This document shows positions 6,601 through 14,388 of a stretch of DNA of 18,656 nucleotides, piece by piece. A model generated the notes under the pieces. That model was not told the origin of the DNA. It made no database searches and saw nothing but the letters and a program-made list of their open reading frames with translations. Location of the stretch: contig DJOI01000014.1 of NCBI GenBank assembly GCA_002439605.1, forward strand, positions 1 through 18,656, written 5' to 3'. The DNA comes from Candidatus Segatella mututuai. GTDB lineage: Bacteria > Bacteroidota > Bacteroidia > Bacteroidales > Bacteroidaceae. Every line of letters starts with the position of its first letter. Position 1 is the stretch's first letter. Position numbers and translations under genes: made by a program.

Positions 6601-8706
6601 TTACTTGAAAGCTCCAGAATCAGAATCATAGTTGTTGATATTCTTCTGTATGTTCTTCTTTTTCCCAGAGAAGAAGTTGTAGCTTACTCCGAACACCACC
6701 ATGCAACGATTGTCCTTGATGACGTGCGACTCCTTCTGATTCATAATCGGATTGGCGAACGACTCGGTCTCATACTTGGCAGGGGCGAAGAGCCACATGC
6801 CATACAGCGAGAAGCGCCATGCGCCCTTCTGATAAAAAGCGGTGAACTCGCTCTTGGTCTCATCGGATTTATGCCCATTCAAATTGATCGTCTTCGAAGG
6901 GATATTGCCTTGGTAAGAAGCGCCCCAGTTGCCTTTTCGGAAGTTGATACCGTAATTGAAAGGACAAGAATTGTAGCAATGGCGACCATAAGCATCGCTT
7001 ATCACCTCTCGTCCAAAGCCACCGCCTACGCTCAGCCTCAGCACCTCGTTTCGGAATGGCTTCAACTGAATGAAATAGCCTGTGCCATAACGCCAAAAGA
7101 AGTTGCCGTTCTCGTAAGTTTCGATGACATACCGCTTGTCGTTGATGGTCTTCCAATAATAATAAGGCGAGATAACCTTATCGTTGTAGATGCCGTACAA
7201 TGCCACTTGCAGATAGAGCAAGGCATCGTTGTAGGTGTATCGGAAGATAGGACCTATTTCCATCGTTGCTTTCACGTTCGGATTGCCTTGTTTTAACAGT
7301 CCGGGGATAACCACCGTCATATTCTCGCCCAATGTAGAGATGGCAGGATAGTTGATGCCACTCGAAGTGAGCAGTTGCAACGAGCCATGCTTCAACTTAT
7401 AGGAGAGATAGAACAACGGGAGGACATAGTTGCTGTTGTACGTAACATCCTCATAGTTCTGCCTTCTCCAAGTGCTCTTCACACCGATGCGGTAGGTGAG
7501 ATTGCCTATCTTGTTCTGATACTGGGCATAGAGCGTATGGATGTTGATGCCAGAAGAATATTGCGAAGGCTCGTAACCAGACATTATGTTGCGCACATCA
7601 TAGTTGCTCCACTTGTTCCAAGTCAAAATGCCTGCGTCCAACTCGCCCTTCTTCCACTCCTTGCTGTAGTCGGCTTCGGCTATCAGAGAATAGATGTTCA
7701 TCTTCGACCGCATGTCATCATCCGAAAGCACCTGGTTCTTGTCGCCCGTCCATTGCTGGTTGAGCATCCGCTGCTTCGTGTCGAAGTAAGAGCCGAGCAC
7801 ATCCACGTCGAGCGTCTGCTTGTGGGCGAAGTTCTTGCCGAGATAGAGGTCGAGGGCTGGCTTCACATAGTTGACATACGCGTCGGAATGCTCCACGCCG
7901 TCCTGCCAGTCGGGATTGTTTTGCGTCTTCACCTCGCCATTGCCCCGATTGAACTTATGCGAGAACACAGGCGAGAAGGTGGCCTGGAAGGTGATGTCTT
8001 CGGGCTTGCTGTAGGCATACTTCAGATTGAACTTGTTGTCGGTATAGCCGAAACGCTTGTGACGATGGTAGTCATAGACAGCCTGCTGGTCATCGAGCGT
8101 GAAGGAATATTGGTTGTCCTCTATCCAGTCCTTGTAGTTGCGCACATTGATGGTATAGTCGAAGGAATACTGATGGTTGCCCTTGTTGTACTTGAAATAC
8201 ACGTTGTCATCGCTAAAGCCTGTGGTCAAGGCGCTGCAAATGTCGAAGCCAGTGGCAAAGCCCGTGTCGAGCGGCTTGGTGATGACGTTCATCAAGATGT
8301 TTACATCGCCATACTTGGCAGGAGGGTCTTCGTAGTATTCCACCTTCTTAATCTTGTTGGCGGCAATCGCTTTCAAGTCGTTCTCGCTCGTCATCGGCAC
8401 GTTGTTGATGAGTATTTTGATGCTCTTGCCCACCATGCTGGTGGTCTTACCAGTCATCGGGTCTGTATAGATGCCTGGGAGCGAAGCCAAAAGGTCTTGC
8501 GAATGGCGGGCGTTCTTGATTTGCTCGTCGGAGAAAGCGTAGGTGGCATGGTCGCCGTGGTCGGTACGGAGGCTTCCCTTCACTTCTACCTTTCTCAACT
8601 GATAACTATCTGCCTGTATCCTCACATTGCCGATACGAGCGATGTTCACGAGTTTACTGATAGTCTTGTAGCCCACGAAGGAGACCTTCATGATGGCTTG
8701 TCGCAA
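6601..8706 (-). CDS. Outer-membrane beta-barrel receptor, main part (frame-shifted from its N-terminus)
   Basis: This 701-codon frame holds the end of a carboxypeptidase-regulatory-like domain (MKVSFVGYKTISKLV), a plug-like region (about 50-150, with DLLASLPGIYTDPMTGK, KILINNVPM, IKKVEYYEDPPAKYGDVNILMNVITK) and a large aromatic-rich barrel to residue about 690. This matches the TonB-dependent-receptor-like barrel family (OMP_b-brl_3 type). It lacks its own signal peptide: the signal and STN domain are in the preceding frame, which overlaps it by 19 nt. The open frame starts at TTG 8706, but the first ATG (8691) overlaps the upstream TGA as ATGA. Most likely one gene of about 845 codons has lost one base. 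With the ECF sigma and anti-sigma genes upstream it forms a cell-surface signalling cassette. The substrate is unknown. Confidence 0.85.
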   Translation of the reverse strand: MRQAIMKVSFVGYKTISKLVNIARIGNVRIQADSYQLRKVEVKGSLRTDHGDHATYAFSDEQIKNARHSQDLLASLPGIYTDPMTGKTTSMVGKSIKILINNVPMTSENDLKAIAANKIKKVEYYEDPPAKYGDVNILMNVITKPLDTGFATGFDICSALTTGFSDDNVYFKYNKGNHQYSFDYTINVRNYKDWIEDNQYSFTLDDQQAVYDYHRHKRFGYTDNKFNLKYAYSKPEDITFQATFSPVFSHKFNRGNGEVKTQNNPDWQDGVEHSDAYVNYVKPALDLYLGKNFAHKQTLDVDVLGSYFDTKQRMLNQQWTGDKNQVLSDDDMRSKMNIYSLIAEADYSKEWKKGELDAGILTWNKWSNYDVRNIMSGYEPSQYSSGINIHTLYAQYQNKIGNLTYRIGVKSTWRRQNYEDVTYNSNYVLPLFYLSYKLKHGSLQLLTSSGINYPAISTLGENMTVVIPGLLKQGNPNVKATMEIGPIFRYTYNDALLYLQVALYGIYNDKVISPYYYWKTINDKRYVIETYENGNFFWRYGTGYFIQLKPFRNEVLRLSVGGGFGREVISDAYGRHCYNSCPFNYGINFRKGNWGASYQGNIPSKTINLNGHKSDETKSEFTAFYQKGAWRFSLYGMWLFAPAKYETESFANPIMNQKESHVIKDNRCMVVFGVSYNFFSGKKKNIQKNINNYDSDSGAFK

Positions 8707-9140
8707 GGTATCACGAAGTCGCCGTTGGCATTGCTCACACCACCGCAGATGAAAGAGGAATCCTGCGGATTGAGCAACTGAATGTTGGCGAACTCCACAG
8801 GCAGGTTGTGGTTGTCTATCAAGCGACCTATCAGCTTGCGGTCAGCCTTACGGGTACACTCCACGGTAATCAGACTGTCGCCCACCGTCATCTTCATCGG
8901 ATAATAGCTGATTACCTTTCGGACGGCATCGGGAACATTCATCGCGTTCACATTCTGGGTTACCGTGAAATCCTCCAGCTCATTGTAGATGAAGCTAATC
9001 TTATAGCGAGAGGAAGCCTTGCCGAGGTCGATAAGGACATCCGACATGCTGCGGTCGTGATAGTTGCGAGTGATATGTTGTGCGCTGATCGCCAAAGCGA
9101 AAGTGCACAGCAAGAATATGATTGCTGAAAATCTTCTCAT
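8688..9140 (-). CDS. N-terminal part of the outer-membrane receptor: signal peptide, STN domain, start of regulatory-like domain
   Basis: A 150-residue frame. Residues 1-20 (MRRFSAIIFLLCTFALAISA) are a signal peptide. Residues about 25-95 match an STN domain (SMSDVLIDLGKASSRYKISFIYN, NVNAMNVPDAVRKVISYY, DSLITVEC), which in such receptors contacts the anti-sigma factor in the periplasm. From about 102 a CarbopepD_reg-like domain begins (LIGRLIDNHNLPVEFANIQL, GGVSNANGDFVIP) and is cut by TGA in mid-domain at CDKPS. The missing half continues in the overlapping frame from about 8691, one base out of phase. As read, this product would be a secreted fragment without a barrel. It lies 12 nt downstream of the anti-sigma gene. 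Confidence 0.85.
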   Translation of the reverse strand: MRRFSAIIFLLCTFALAISAQHITRNYHDRSMSDVLIDLGKASSRYKISFIYNELEDFTVTQNVNAMNVPDAVRKVISYYPMKMTVGDSLITVECTRKADRKLIGRLIDNHNLPVEFANIQLLNPQDSSFICGGVSNANGDFVIPCDKPS

Positions 9141-9152
9141 AATGATATGGCT

Positions 9153-9797
9153 TTATTTTATGATTATCTTGCTCCCTTCCAATTCGATGTTCACGTTCTC
9201 AAACTGGTTCAAGTCTTTCACAATACTCTCGATGCTCGAATGGCTGTCCCATTCATAATAGAGACGGAGGTGTTTAGTCTCGGCATTGTCAAATTTCACT
9301 TGCATATCATAATAAGAAGCTATCTCCGAAATCATCTTGTCGAAAGCCACGTTCACGAAGGTCTTGTGTACGGAAGGTTTCTCCACCTTGGCTTGCAACT
9401 GCAATGAGTCTTTTGCTGCATTTTGCTTCAGAGAGTCCTTTGCCATTGCCATCACCCGGTTGTCATCAGAAATCAGCTTAGGCTCTTGACTGCGCTTGAT
9501 ATAAGTATGGATGGCGGCAATGGCAATGCCCGAAACCAAAACAAAACCGGCAAAGGATGCCACCATCTTGCGCCAAGTCCTTCCAGAATGTCCGTTGGTG
9601 AAATGTTCGTTATCAAACTTTTGCCATTCCTCATTAACATTTACTTGAGCATCTCGCTTCAACAACGCAGAATCCACTTCTTGCATCGTTTGGTAGAACT
9701 TGCGGCATTCTTCATCCTGCAATATCGCATGAATCTCCTCATCAGAATATTTCTCCTGATGGTCAATGATATCTAATACTTTTTCAAACTTGTCCAT
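9153..9797 (-). CDS. Short FecR-type anti-sigma factor with DUF4974 C-terminus
   Basis: A 214-residue protein. Residues 1-75 are a helical, charged N-terminus that should hold the sigma factor. A membrane segment lies at about 82-103 (VASFAGFVLVSGIAIAAIHTYI). After a polar linker, residues about 145-214 match DUF4974, the C-terminal domain of Bacteroidota FecR proteins (FVNVAFDKMISEIASYYDMQVKFDN, HLRLYYEWDSHSSIESIVKDLNQF, ELEGSKIIIK). Ordinary family members have more than 300 residues with a central FecR domain; that domain is missing here, so this is the short type. It lies between the sigma factor gene (11 nt upstream) and the receptor (12 nt downstream), the standard order for trans-envelope signalling. 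Confidence 0.88.
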   Translation of the reverse strand: MDKFEKVLDIIDHQEKYSDEEIHAILQDEECRKFYQTMQEVDSALLKRDAQVNVNEEWQKFDNEHFTNGHSGRTWRKMVASFAGFVLVSGIAIAAIHTYIKRSQEPKLISDDNRVMAMAKDSLKQNAAKDSLQLQAKVEKPSVHKTFVNVAFDKMISEIASYYDMQVKFDNAETKHLRLYYEWDSHSSIESIVKDLNQFENVNIELEGSKIIIK

Positions 9798-9808
9798 AAT
9801 AAATCTGC

Positions 9809-10360
9809 TTAAGGGTTAAATTGTTGCTTTAATTTCTTGATGCCTTGCGCCAGATGCTTATACACCGCCACCTCGCTAATATCTAATTTTGCGGCAATCT
9901 CTCGATATTTCAATTTCTGACGAAACCGAAGGTCGAGAACTTTTCGAGTCTGGGGCGTGAGTTCTGTATCCATGTAAGCTCGTATCGCCTCGTGCTTGTC
10001 AGCCTCCTTGTCGATGTCGGCAATCATCGCTTCCACGGGAACTATCGAAGGTATTGCATCGGCCTGCAAGAGATGATGCACCCGGTCTTTCATCTTCTGA
10101 CGGTTCAACAAGTTGAGGCATTTATGTCGCACACACACCAACAAGTAGTTCCCGATGTTAGCGGAACACAAGGGCTCATCGCCATCAGACGCTCCATCGT
10201 CCAGCCTCAGCTTCACCTTTCCATCGAGCACATCGGCAAAGACTTCGCTCACCACATCCTTGCTTGCGGCATCATCCTTCAGAAGTACCCTGGCCAGTTG
10301 GTACATCCTCAGATAATGCTGTCGGAAGAGTCGTCCTATCGTTTCTTTGTCTATTTGCAT
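9809..10360 (-). CDS. ECF-type RNA polymerase sigma factor
   Basis: A 183-residue protein with region 2 at about 8-60 (LFRQHYLRMYQLARVLLKDDAASKDVVSEVFADVLDGK) and region 4 at about 130-180 (LTPQTRKVLDLRFRQKLKYREIAAKLDISEVAVYKHLAQGIKKL), whose helix-turn-helix recognises the -35 side of target promoters. The segment between is long and acidic (DDGASDGDEPLCSA). With the FecR-type protein and the STN receptor downstream it forms a FecI-like cassette that should activate its own operon when the receptor binds its ligand. I see no consensus housekeeping promoter upstream. Its last codons and stop form one arm of the 15-bp inverted repeat described separately. Confidence 0.95.
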   Translation of the reverse strand: MQIDKETIGRLFRQHYLRMYQLARVLLKDDAASKDVVSEVFADVLDGKVKLRLDDGASDGDEPLCSANIGNYLLVCVRHKCLNLLNRQKMKDRVHHLLQADAIPSIVPVEAMIADIDKEADKHEAIRAYMDTELTPQTRKVLDLRFRQKLKYREIAAKLDISEVAVYKHLAQGIKKLKQQFNP

Positions 10361-10391
10361 TACTTATTTCTCTTCTTTTCTAAACTCATAT

Positions 10392-10430
10392 TAGGCAAAA
10401 CGAGCCTACGTTCTCGCTCCGCTTTGCCTA
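10392..10430 (-). other. Hairpin upstream of the sigma factor gene
   Basis: TAGGCAAA (10392-10399) and TTTGCCTA (10423-10430) are a perfect 8-bp inverted repeat, with CGAG/CTCG (10401-10404 and 10413-10416) able to pair inside. It lies 32-70 nt upstream of the sigma ATG, so it could be a leader stem or an operator. No T run follows, which argues against a terminator. Confidence 0.45.
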
Positions 10431-10534
10431 TATTACAATCGAGTTTTCGCTTTCCTAACCCTTAAGCAGACTTTTTAAGTAAAAAAACGCAAATAGATGA
10501 TTCGTTATTCTTGCAAGATGATACATTTTGAGTA

Positions 10535-11902
10535 TTACCGCACAGCATTCTCCTTCTTCAGATGCCCGTACAGCCATAGAAAGGCGGGGATAAGGAACAG
10601 GTCTGCCATCACCCAAGCCACAGGGTCTCCGTAGCACACACCCGTCCACGCCAAGGCTGGCACTAACCACAGGCTCACGCCACATCTCGCAATCATCTCC
10701 ATCACACCACTCAGCATCGAGAGATTGCTGTAGCCCAAGCCCTGGATGCTGTACCTCAGTATCGTAAGCAAACCAAGGCTTGGATAGAAGTAGTTGGCGA
10801 TGCGCATGAACTGGGCGGCATAAGTCACCACCTCAGCCTCTCCCTTGTCCACGAAGAGCATCATCATCTCATCGGCAAAAGGATAGATGAGCAGGAAGGT
10901 GAAGATGAAATAGACCACCATCATCCCGATGGCAGCCCGTACTCCCTGCCCGATGCGTTCCAACTTCCGAGCCCCTAAATTCTGGCCGCAATAAGTAGCC
11001 ATCGCCACGCCGATGTTCTCAAACACGCAGGTAAAGAGATACTTGATGCGCATGGAGGCTGTGAATGCCGCCACATAGACTGTGCCCAAGGCATTGTTGG
11101 CGCTCTGGAGCATGATGCTGCCGATGGCGGTGATGGAGAACTGGAGCCCCATCGGAACACCGTTGTTCAGCAGAATGCTGATTTTCTTGTTGTCGAACCT
11201 GCACTCCTCGCCCTGGGGGATGAGGATGCGCATCTTCTTCTTGATGTACCAGATGCAAAGCAATACGGAAATTCCCTGCGAGAGCCAGGTGGCGATGCCC
11301 GCTCCCTCTACACCCATCCCCATGCCGAGAATCAGAATGCCATCGAGAATGATGTTGATGACAGATGCGGTGATAAGAAAATAGAAAGGTTGCTTCGAGT
11401 TGCCAAGGGCGCGAATCTGCCCAGACAGCAGATTGTAGGCGATGGTGAAAGGAATGGCAGCAAACTGAAGCATCAGGAAGATATAGGCATCTTCGAACAC
11501 CTCATTCGGCGTATTCACCAAGTGTAGAATCTTTCCGCAGAAGATGCAAGAAAGGAAGGTGATGACCACGGCGAACACCACGGCAATGCGGATGCTGTTG
11601 CTTACGTAAGCCCGCATCTTGGCAAAGTCTTTGGCGCCAAAAGCCTGAGCTACAGGAATGGCGAAACCTGCGCATGAGCCATTACAGAATCCCATGATAA
11701 GAAACATGATGGAACTGGATGCGCCTACAGCCGCCAGGGCTCCCACGCCAATCCATCTTCCTACGATGGCAGCATCGATGATAAGATACATCTGCTGCAG
11801 AATATAACCCAAGATGAGTGGAATCGCAAACTTGACGATGGCTCGCAGAGGCGAACCTACAGTCATGTCATTAGTGGACTTTGAACTTCGAGATTTGAGC
11901 AT
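10535..11902 (-). CDS. MATE family multidrug/metabolite exporter
   Basis: A 455-residue, very hydrophobic protein with about 12 predictable membrane segments. It opens with MTVGSPLRAIVKFAIPLILGYILQQMYLIIDAAIVGRWIGVGALAAVGAS, the classic start of MatE domain proteins (first helix, then the VGR/GALAAVG loop). The second half repeats the fold from about 240 (ILLNNGVPMGLQFSITAIGSIMLQSANNALG). MATE proteins export drugs or metabolites in exchange for Na+ or H+; the substrate here cannot be told. It follows the 133-codon gene by 21 nt and the helicase operon layout suggests cotranscription. An inner Met at codon 13 is an alternative start. Confidence 0.95.
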   Translation of the reverse strand: MLKSRSSKSTNDMTVGSPLRAIVKFAIPLILGYILQQMYLIIDAAIVGRWIGVGALAAVGASSSIMFLIMGFCNGSCAGFAIPVAQAFGAKDFAKMRAYVSNSIRIAVVFAVVITFLSCIFCGKILHLVNTPNEVFEDAYIFLMLQFAAIPFTIAYNLLSGQIRALGNSKQPFYFLITASVINIILDGILILGMGMGVEGAGIATWLSQGISVLLCIWYIKKKMRILIPQGEECRFDNKKISILLNNGVPMGLQFSITAIGSIMLQSANNALGTVYVAAFTASMRIKYLFTCVFENIGVAMATYCGQNLGARKLERIGQGVRAAIGMMVVYFIFTFLLIYPFADEMMMLFVDKGEAEVVTYAAQFMRIANYFYPSLGLLTILRYSIQGLGYSNLSMLSGVMEMIARCGVSLWLVPALAWTGVCYGDPVAWVMADLFLIPAFLWLYGHLKKENAVR

Positions 11903-11923
11903 TGGTCTTTTTAAATTACAAGT

Positions 11924-12325
11924 TTATTTGAGTGCATCTCCTATTTCCTTTTTGATTTCTACCATTTTGTTACGGCGGTCGATAGAGAACGTATTGCCGT
12001 GGCTCTCCACGTAGTCGAAAAGCATGAAAGCCTTGCCGAGCAGCTCGTCCCTTGTGGGTTGTCCCACGGTGTCGGCCTCGTGATAGTAGAGTTCGGCAAG
12101 CATATCCATCTTGGAGAGTCGCTTCTCCTCGTCGTCGATGCCCGCCATGGCTTTCATCACGTCTTCCATGGTGGCGATGCTGTAGAAAGCATAAGGTCCC
12201 ACATACTGGTTGTAGAGTTCCCTTATCTTCTCGCGCCTCTGCTCCACCTCTTTCTTTTCGAGCATTCTTTCTATTGCGGCCATAAACTCTCGTATCAGCC
12301 GCTGAATATAGTCACGTTGTAGCAT
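11924..12325 (-). CDS. Small helical protein of unknown function (possibly DUF6483)
   Basis: A 133-residue protein without signal peptide or membrane segment. It is strongly helical and charged, with EFMAAIERMLEKKEVEQRREKIRELYNQYVG at the N-terminus and an acidic centre (AGIDDEEKRLSKMDMLAELYYHEAD). The N-terminal motif recalls the family I remember as DUF6483, but that is from memory and not certain. It lies 11 nt after the helicase gene and 21 nt before the MATE gene, so it is translated from the same message. No catalytic residues stand out. Presumably cytoplasmic. Confidence 0.75.
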   Translation of the reverse strand: MLQRDYIQRLIREFMAAIERMLEKKEVEQRREKIRELYNQYVGPYAFYSIATMEDVMKAMAGIDDEEKRLSKMDMLAELYYHEADTVGQPTRDELLGKAFMLFDYVESHGNTFSIDRRNKMVEIKKEIGDALK

Positions 12326-12336
12326 AATTTTAGTTT

Positions 12337-14388
12337 TTAACTTGAAAGTTCCGCCCCTTCATCATCGGGGACATCAGACTCGTTGCCGTGCAGCGCCTCC
12401 ACATATTCCCACAGCTGCTGGTAGAAAGGATGTCGCGTCATCGTGTCCTTGTTGCCAAGGATGATGAGTTTCATACAGGCACGCGTCATCGCCACGTTCA
12501 TGCGTCGCAGGTCTTTGAGAAAACCAATCTGTCCCTCGTCGTTCGAGCGCACCAACGAGATGAGGATTACATCGCGCTCCTGTCCTTGGAAACCATCCAC
12601 CGTGTTCACGCTGATGAGTCGGCGGTAAGGCTTGAAGAACTCATACTTCTTGATGAGCCTCTTAAGATATTGCACCTGTGCCCTGTAGGGCGAAATGATG
12701 CCCACGTCGATGTTTTCGTTCAATACTCGCTGTTTGCCTATCTTTGTAAAATACTCGGCCAGGGTGAGGAGCGTAAGCTCGGCTTCCGCCTTGTTGATAC
12801 GTCCGAAACTTTCACCGACAAACTGCTCTTTGAAGTTCAGATCCTCTCTTTCTTCTATCGTGTCGGAGGGCTCTTTGCCTGAGGTGTCAATCCACGTGAT
12901 GGCGTTGTCGTAGTCCAAAATGCTTCGAAATTTTATCTGAGGTGCGCTCTCTACTTTTCCTCCATAGAACCAATTGCTGGAGAATCGCATAATCTCATCG
13001 TTCATGCGATATTGTATCTTCAGCAACGTCACCACCTCGGGCTTGTTCTCGGCGATACGCTCCATGAGTGTCTTGCCAAGACCGGCACGAAGAGCGGCTA
13101 TGCTCTTCACCGTAGGTGGCAACTGGCAATGGTCGCCTGCCAAGATGACACGACTTGCCCTGCGCATCGGAATCCAGCAAGCGGCTTCCAAGGCCTGTGC
13201 AGCCTCGTCGATGAAAAGCGTACCAAACTTCATACCCTCCAACAGGCGATTGGCCGATCCCACCAAGGTGCAGGCGATGACCCGAGCCTCGCCAAAGAGT
13301 TCGCTATTGATGCGTATCTCTATCTCGGCGGCACGACTCTTCAGCCTGTCCATCTTCTGGTGATAGTTTTCGCTGCCCCGTTTGCGGTTTTTGCGTAGCT
13401 CACGGATGGCTTTTCGGATGGCCCAGAGTTGCGGATAGTCGGGATGGCTCTCGAAGCGTCGCTCGTAAGTGAAGCTCAACATCTTGTCGTTCACACGGGT
13501 AGGATTGCCGATACGAAGTACATTAATGCCTCTGTCCACGAGTTTTTCCGAAATCCAGTCCACCGCCATGTTGCTCTGTGCGCACACCAACACTTGGCTC
13601 TCTCGCATCAAGGTCTCGTTGATGGCTTCCACCAGGGTTGTGGTCTTCCCCGTTCCTGGAGGTCCATGCACGATGGCCACGTCCTTGGCCCACAGCACCT
13701 CGTTCACGGCATGTTCCTGGGTAGGGTTGAGCCAAGGAAATCTCATCGGCTCAAACGAGAACTTGCCAGCCTTCTGATGCGAATAGAAGAGGTCTCGCAG
13801 ATAAGCCAGGCGATTGTTCTTGGCCTTCATCACCCTGTCCAAAGCCTCGAACATCAGTTTGTAGCTCGTCTCGTCGAACGACAATTGTACACCGATAGGC
13901 TCGATGGCTTGCTGCAAGTCGAGCAAGGGAGCCGAGTCGGGTACGGTTATTACCATACGGTCGCCATCCACATAGCTTACTACTCCCGTAAACGGGAAGT
14001 ATTTAAGTGAAGAGCGAGGAGTGAAGAGTGAAGAATTCTCTTGCTTTGACTTCTGTGTCTTTGATGAAGTGTTAGCATTGCTGCTATTGGATTCTTCACT
14101 CTTCACTCTTCGTTCTTCACTCTTAAAGAACATGACGGGGCGACCGAACTCAAAGTTGTGCTCGATATCTTGGTCGGAGGTGCGGAACACCTCGATGGCT
14201 GTTTGGTTGAGCGAGTTATAAAAGCTCTTTCCCACACGCAGCGGGAACCAGGCATCGCCACGCTTCACCTTTCGTTGCATACCCATTTGTTCGGTCAGCT
14301 TGCGAAAGGCTTCTTTTTCCGTATAATACTCCAGTTGGAGCAATGTACGTTGCTGAAGCAGAGCTTGTATTGGTGACGTTTGTTCCAT
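12337..14388 (-). CDS. DNA2/NAM7-type superfamily 1 helicase (IGHMBP2-like)
   Basis: A 683-residue protein with the full SF1B motif set: Walker A GPPGTGKTT (about 242-250), Walker B LFIDEAAQALE (391-401), motif III GDHCQLPPT (418-426), motif IV region QYRMN (459-463), motif V TVDGFQGQERDVI (596-608) and motif VI VAMTRA (632-637). The N-terminal 90 residues plus 130-215 form the nucleic-acid-binding region. Residues about 89-129 (KSEERRVKSEES... to SSLK) are a low-complexity Ser/Lys/Glu insertion encoded by an inverted repeat pair (14004-14125) and look foreign to the fold. The role is ATP-driven unwinding of RNA or DNA; the target is unknown. First gene of a three-gene run. A TAATTTTG element at 14404-14397 would give only a 2-4 nt leader. 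Confidence 0.95.
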   Translation of the reverse strand: MEQTSPIQALLQQRTLLQLEYYTEKEAFRKLTEQMGMQRKVKRGDAWFPLRVGKSFYNSLNQTAIEVFRTSDQDIEHNFEFGRPVMFFKSEERRVKSEESNSSNANTSSKTQKSKQENSSLFTPRSSLKYFPFTGVVSYVDGDRMVITVPDSAPLLDLQQAIEPIGVQLSFDETSYKLMFEALDRVMKAKNNRLAYLRDLFYSHQKAGKFSFEPMRFPWLNPTQEHAVNEVLWAKDVAIVHGPPGTGKTTTLVEAINETLMRESQVLVCAQSNMAVDWISEKLVDRGINVLRIGNPTRVNDKMLSFTYERRFESHPDYPQLWAIRKAIRELRKNRKRGSENYHQKMDRLKSRAAEIEIRINSELFGEARVIACTLVGSANRLLEGMKFGTLFIDEAAQALEAACWIPMRRASRVILAGDHCQLPPTVKSIAALRAGLGKTLMERIAENKPEVVTLLKIQYRMNDEIMRFSSNWFYGGKVESAPQIKFRSILDYDNAITWIDTSGKEPSDTIEEREDLNFKEQFVGESFGRINKAEAELTLLTLAEYFTKIGKQRVLNENIDVGIISPYRAQVQYLKRLIKKYEFFKPYRRLISVNTVDGFQGQERDVILISLVRSNDEGQIGFLKDLRRMNVAMTRACMKLIILGNKDTMTRHPFYQQLWEYVEALHGNESDVPDDEGAELSS
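14004..14125. repeat. Inverted pair of GAGTGAA-rich repeats inside the helicase gene
   Basis: 14004-14036 reads TAAGTGAAGAGCGAGGAGTG and on to GAAGAAT; 14091-14125 is its reverse complement except for a 2-nt gap and two substitutions. The arms consist of GAGTGAA and GAACGAA-like heptamers. The 54-nt spacer codes for Ser/Thr/Asn/Lys/Gln residues. The block corresponds to about 41 codons, keeps the frame, and replaces nothing recognisable in the helicase fold. The same repeat occurs at 18238-18260. Confidence 0.85.

Larger units (their letters stand above)
9804..10470. repeat. Perfect 15-bp inverted repeat bracketing the sigma factor gene
   Basis: TCTGCTTAAGGGTTA at 9804-9818 recurs as its exact reverse complement TAACCCTTAAGCAGA at 10456-10470. 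The left arm covers the last sigma codons, the stop codon and the gap before the anti-sigma ATG (9797); the right arm is in the upstream region about 96 nt before the sigma ATG. The arms enclose 637 bp with the complete sigma gene. Confidence 0.85.

Noticed and set aside
7375..8781. 468-codon plus-strand ORF
   Set aside because: It is the antisense of the receptor gene. The predicted protein is a low-quality, Val/His/Ile-rich string without domains, and the opposite strand has clear plug and barrel motifs.
10456..10500. Intrinsic terminator of the MATE gene at the CTTAA/TTAAG repeat
   Set aside because: The stem is A/T-only and short, with no stable loop; the T run there is more likely compositional.
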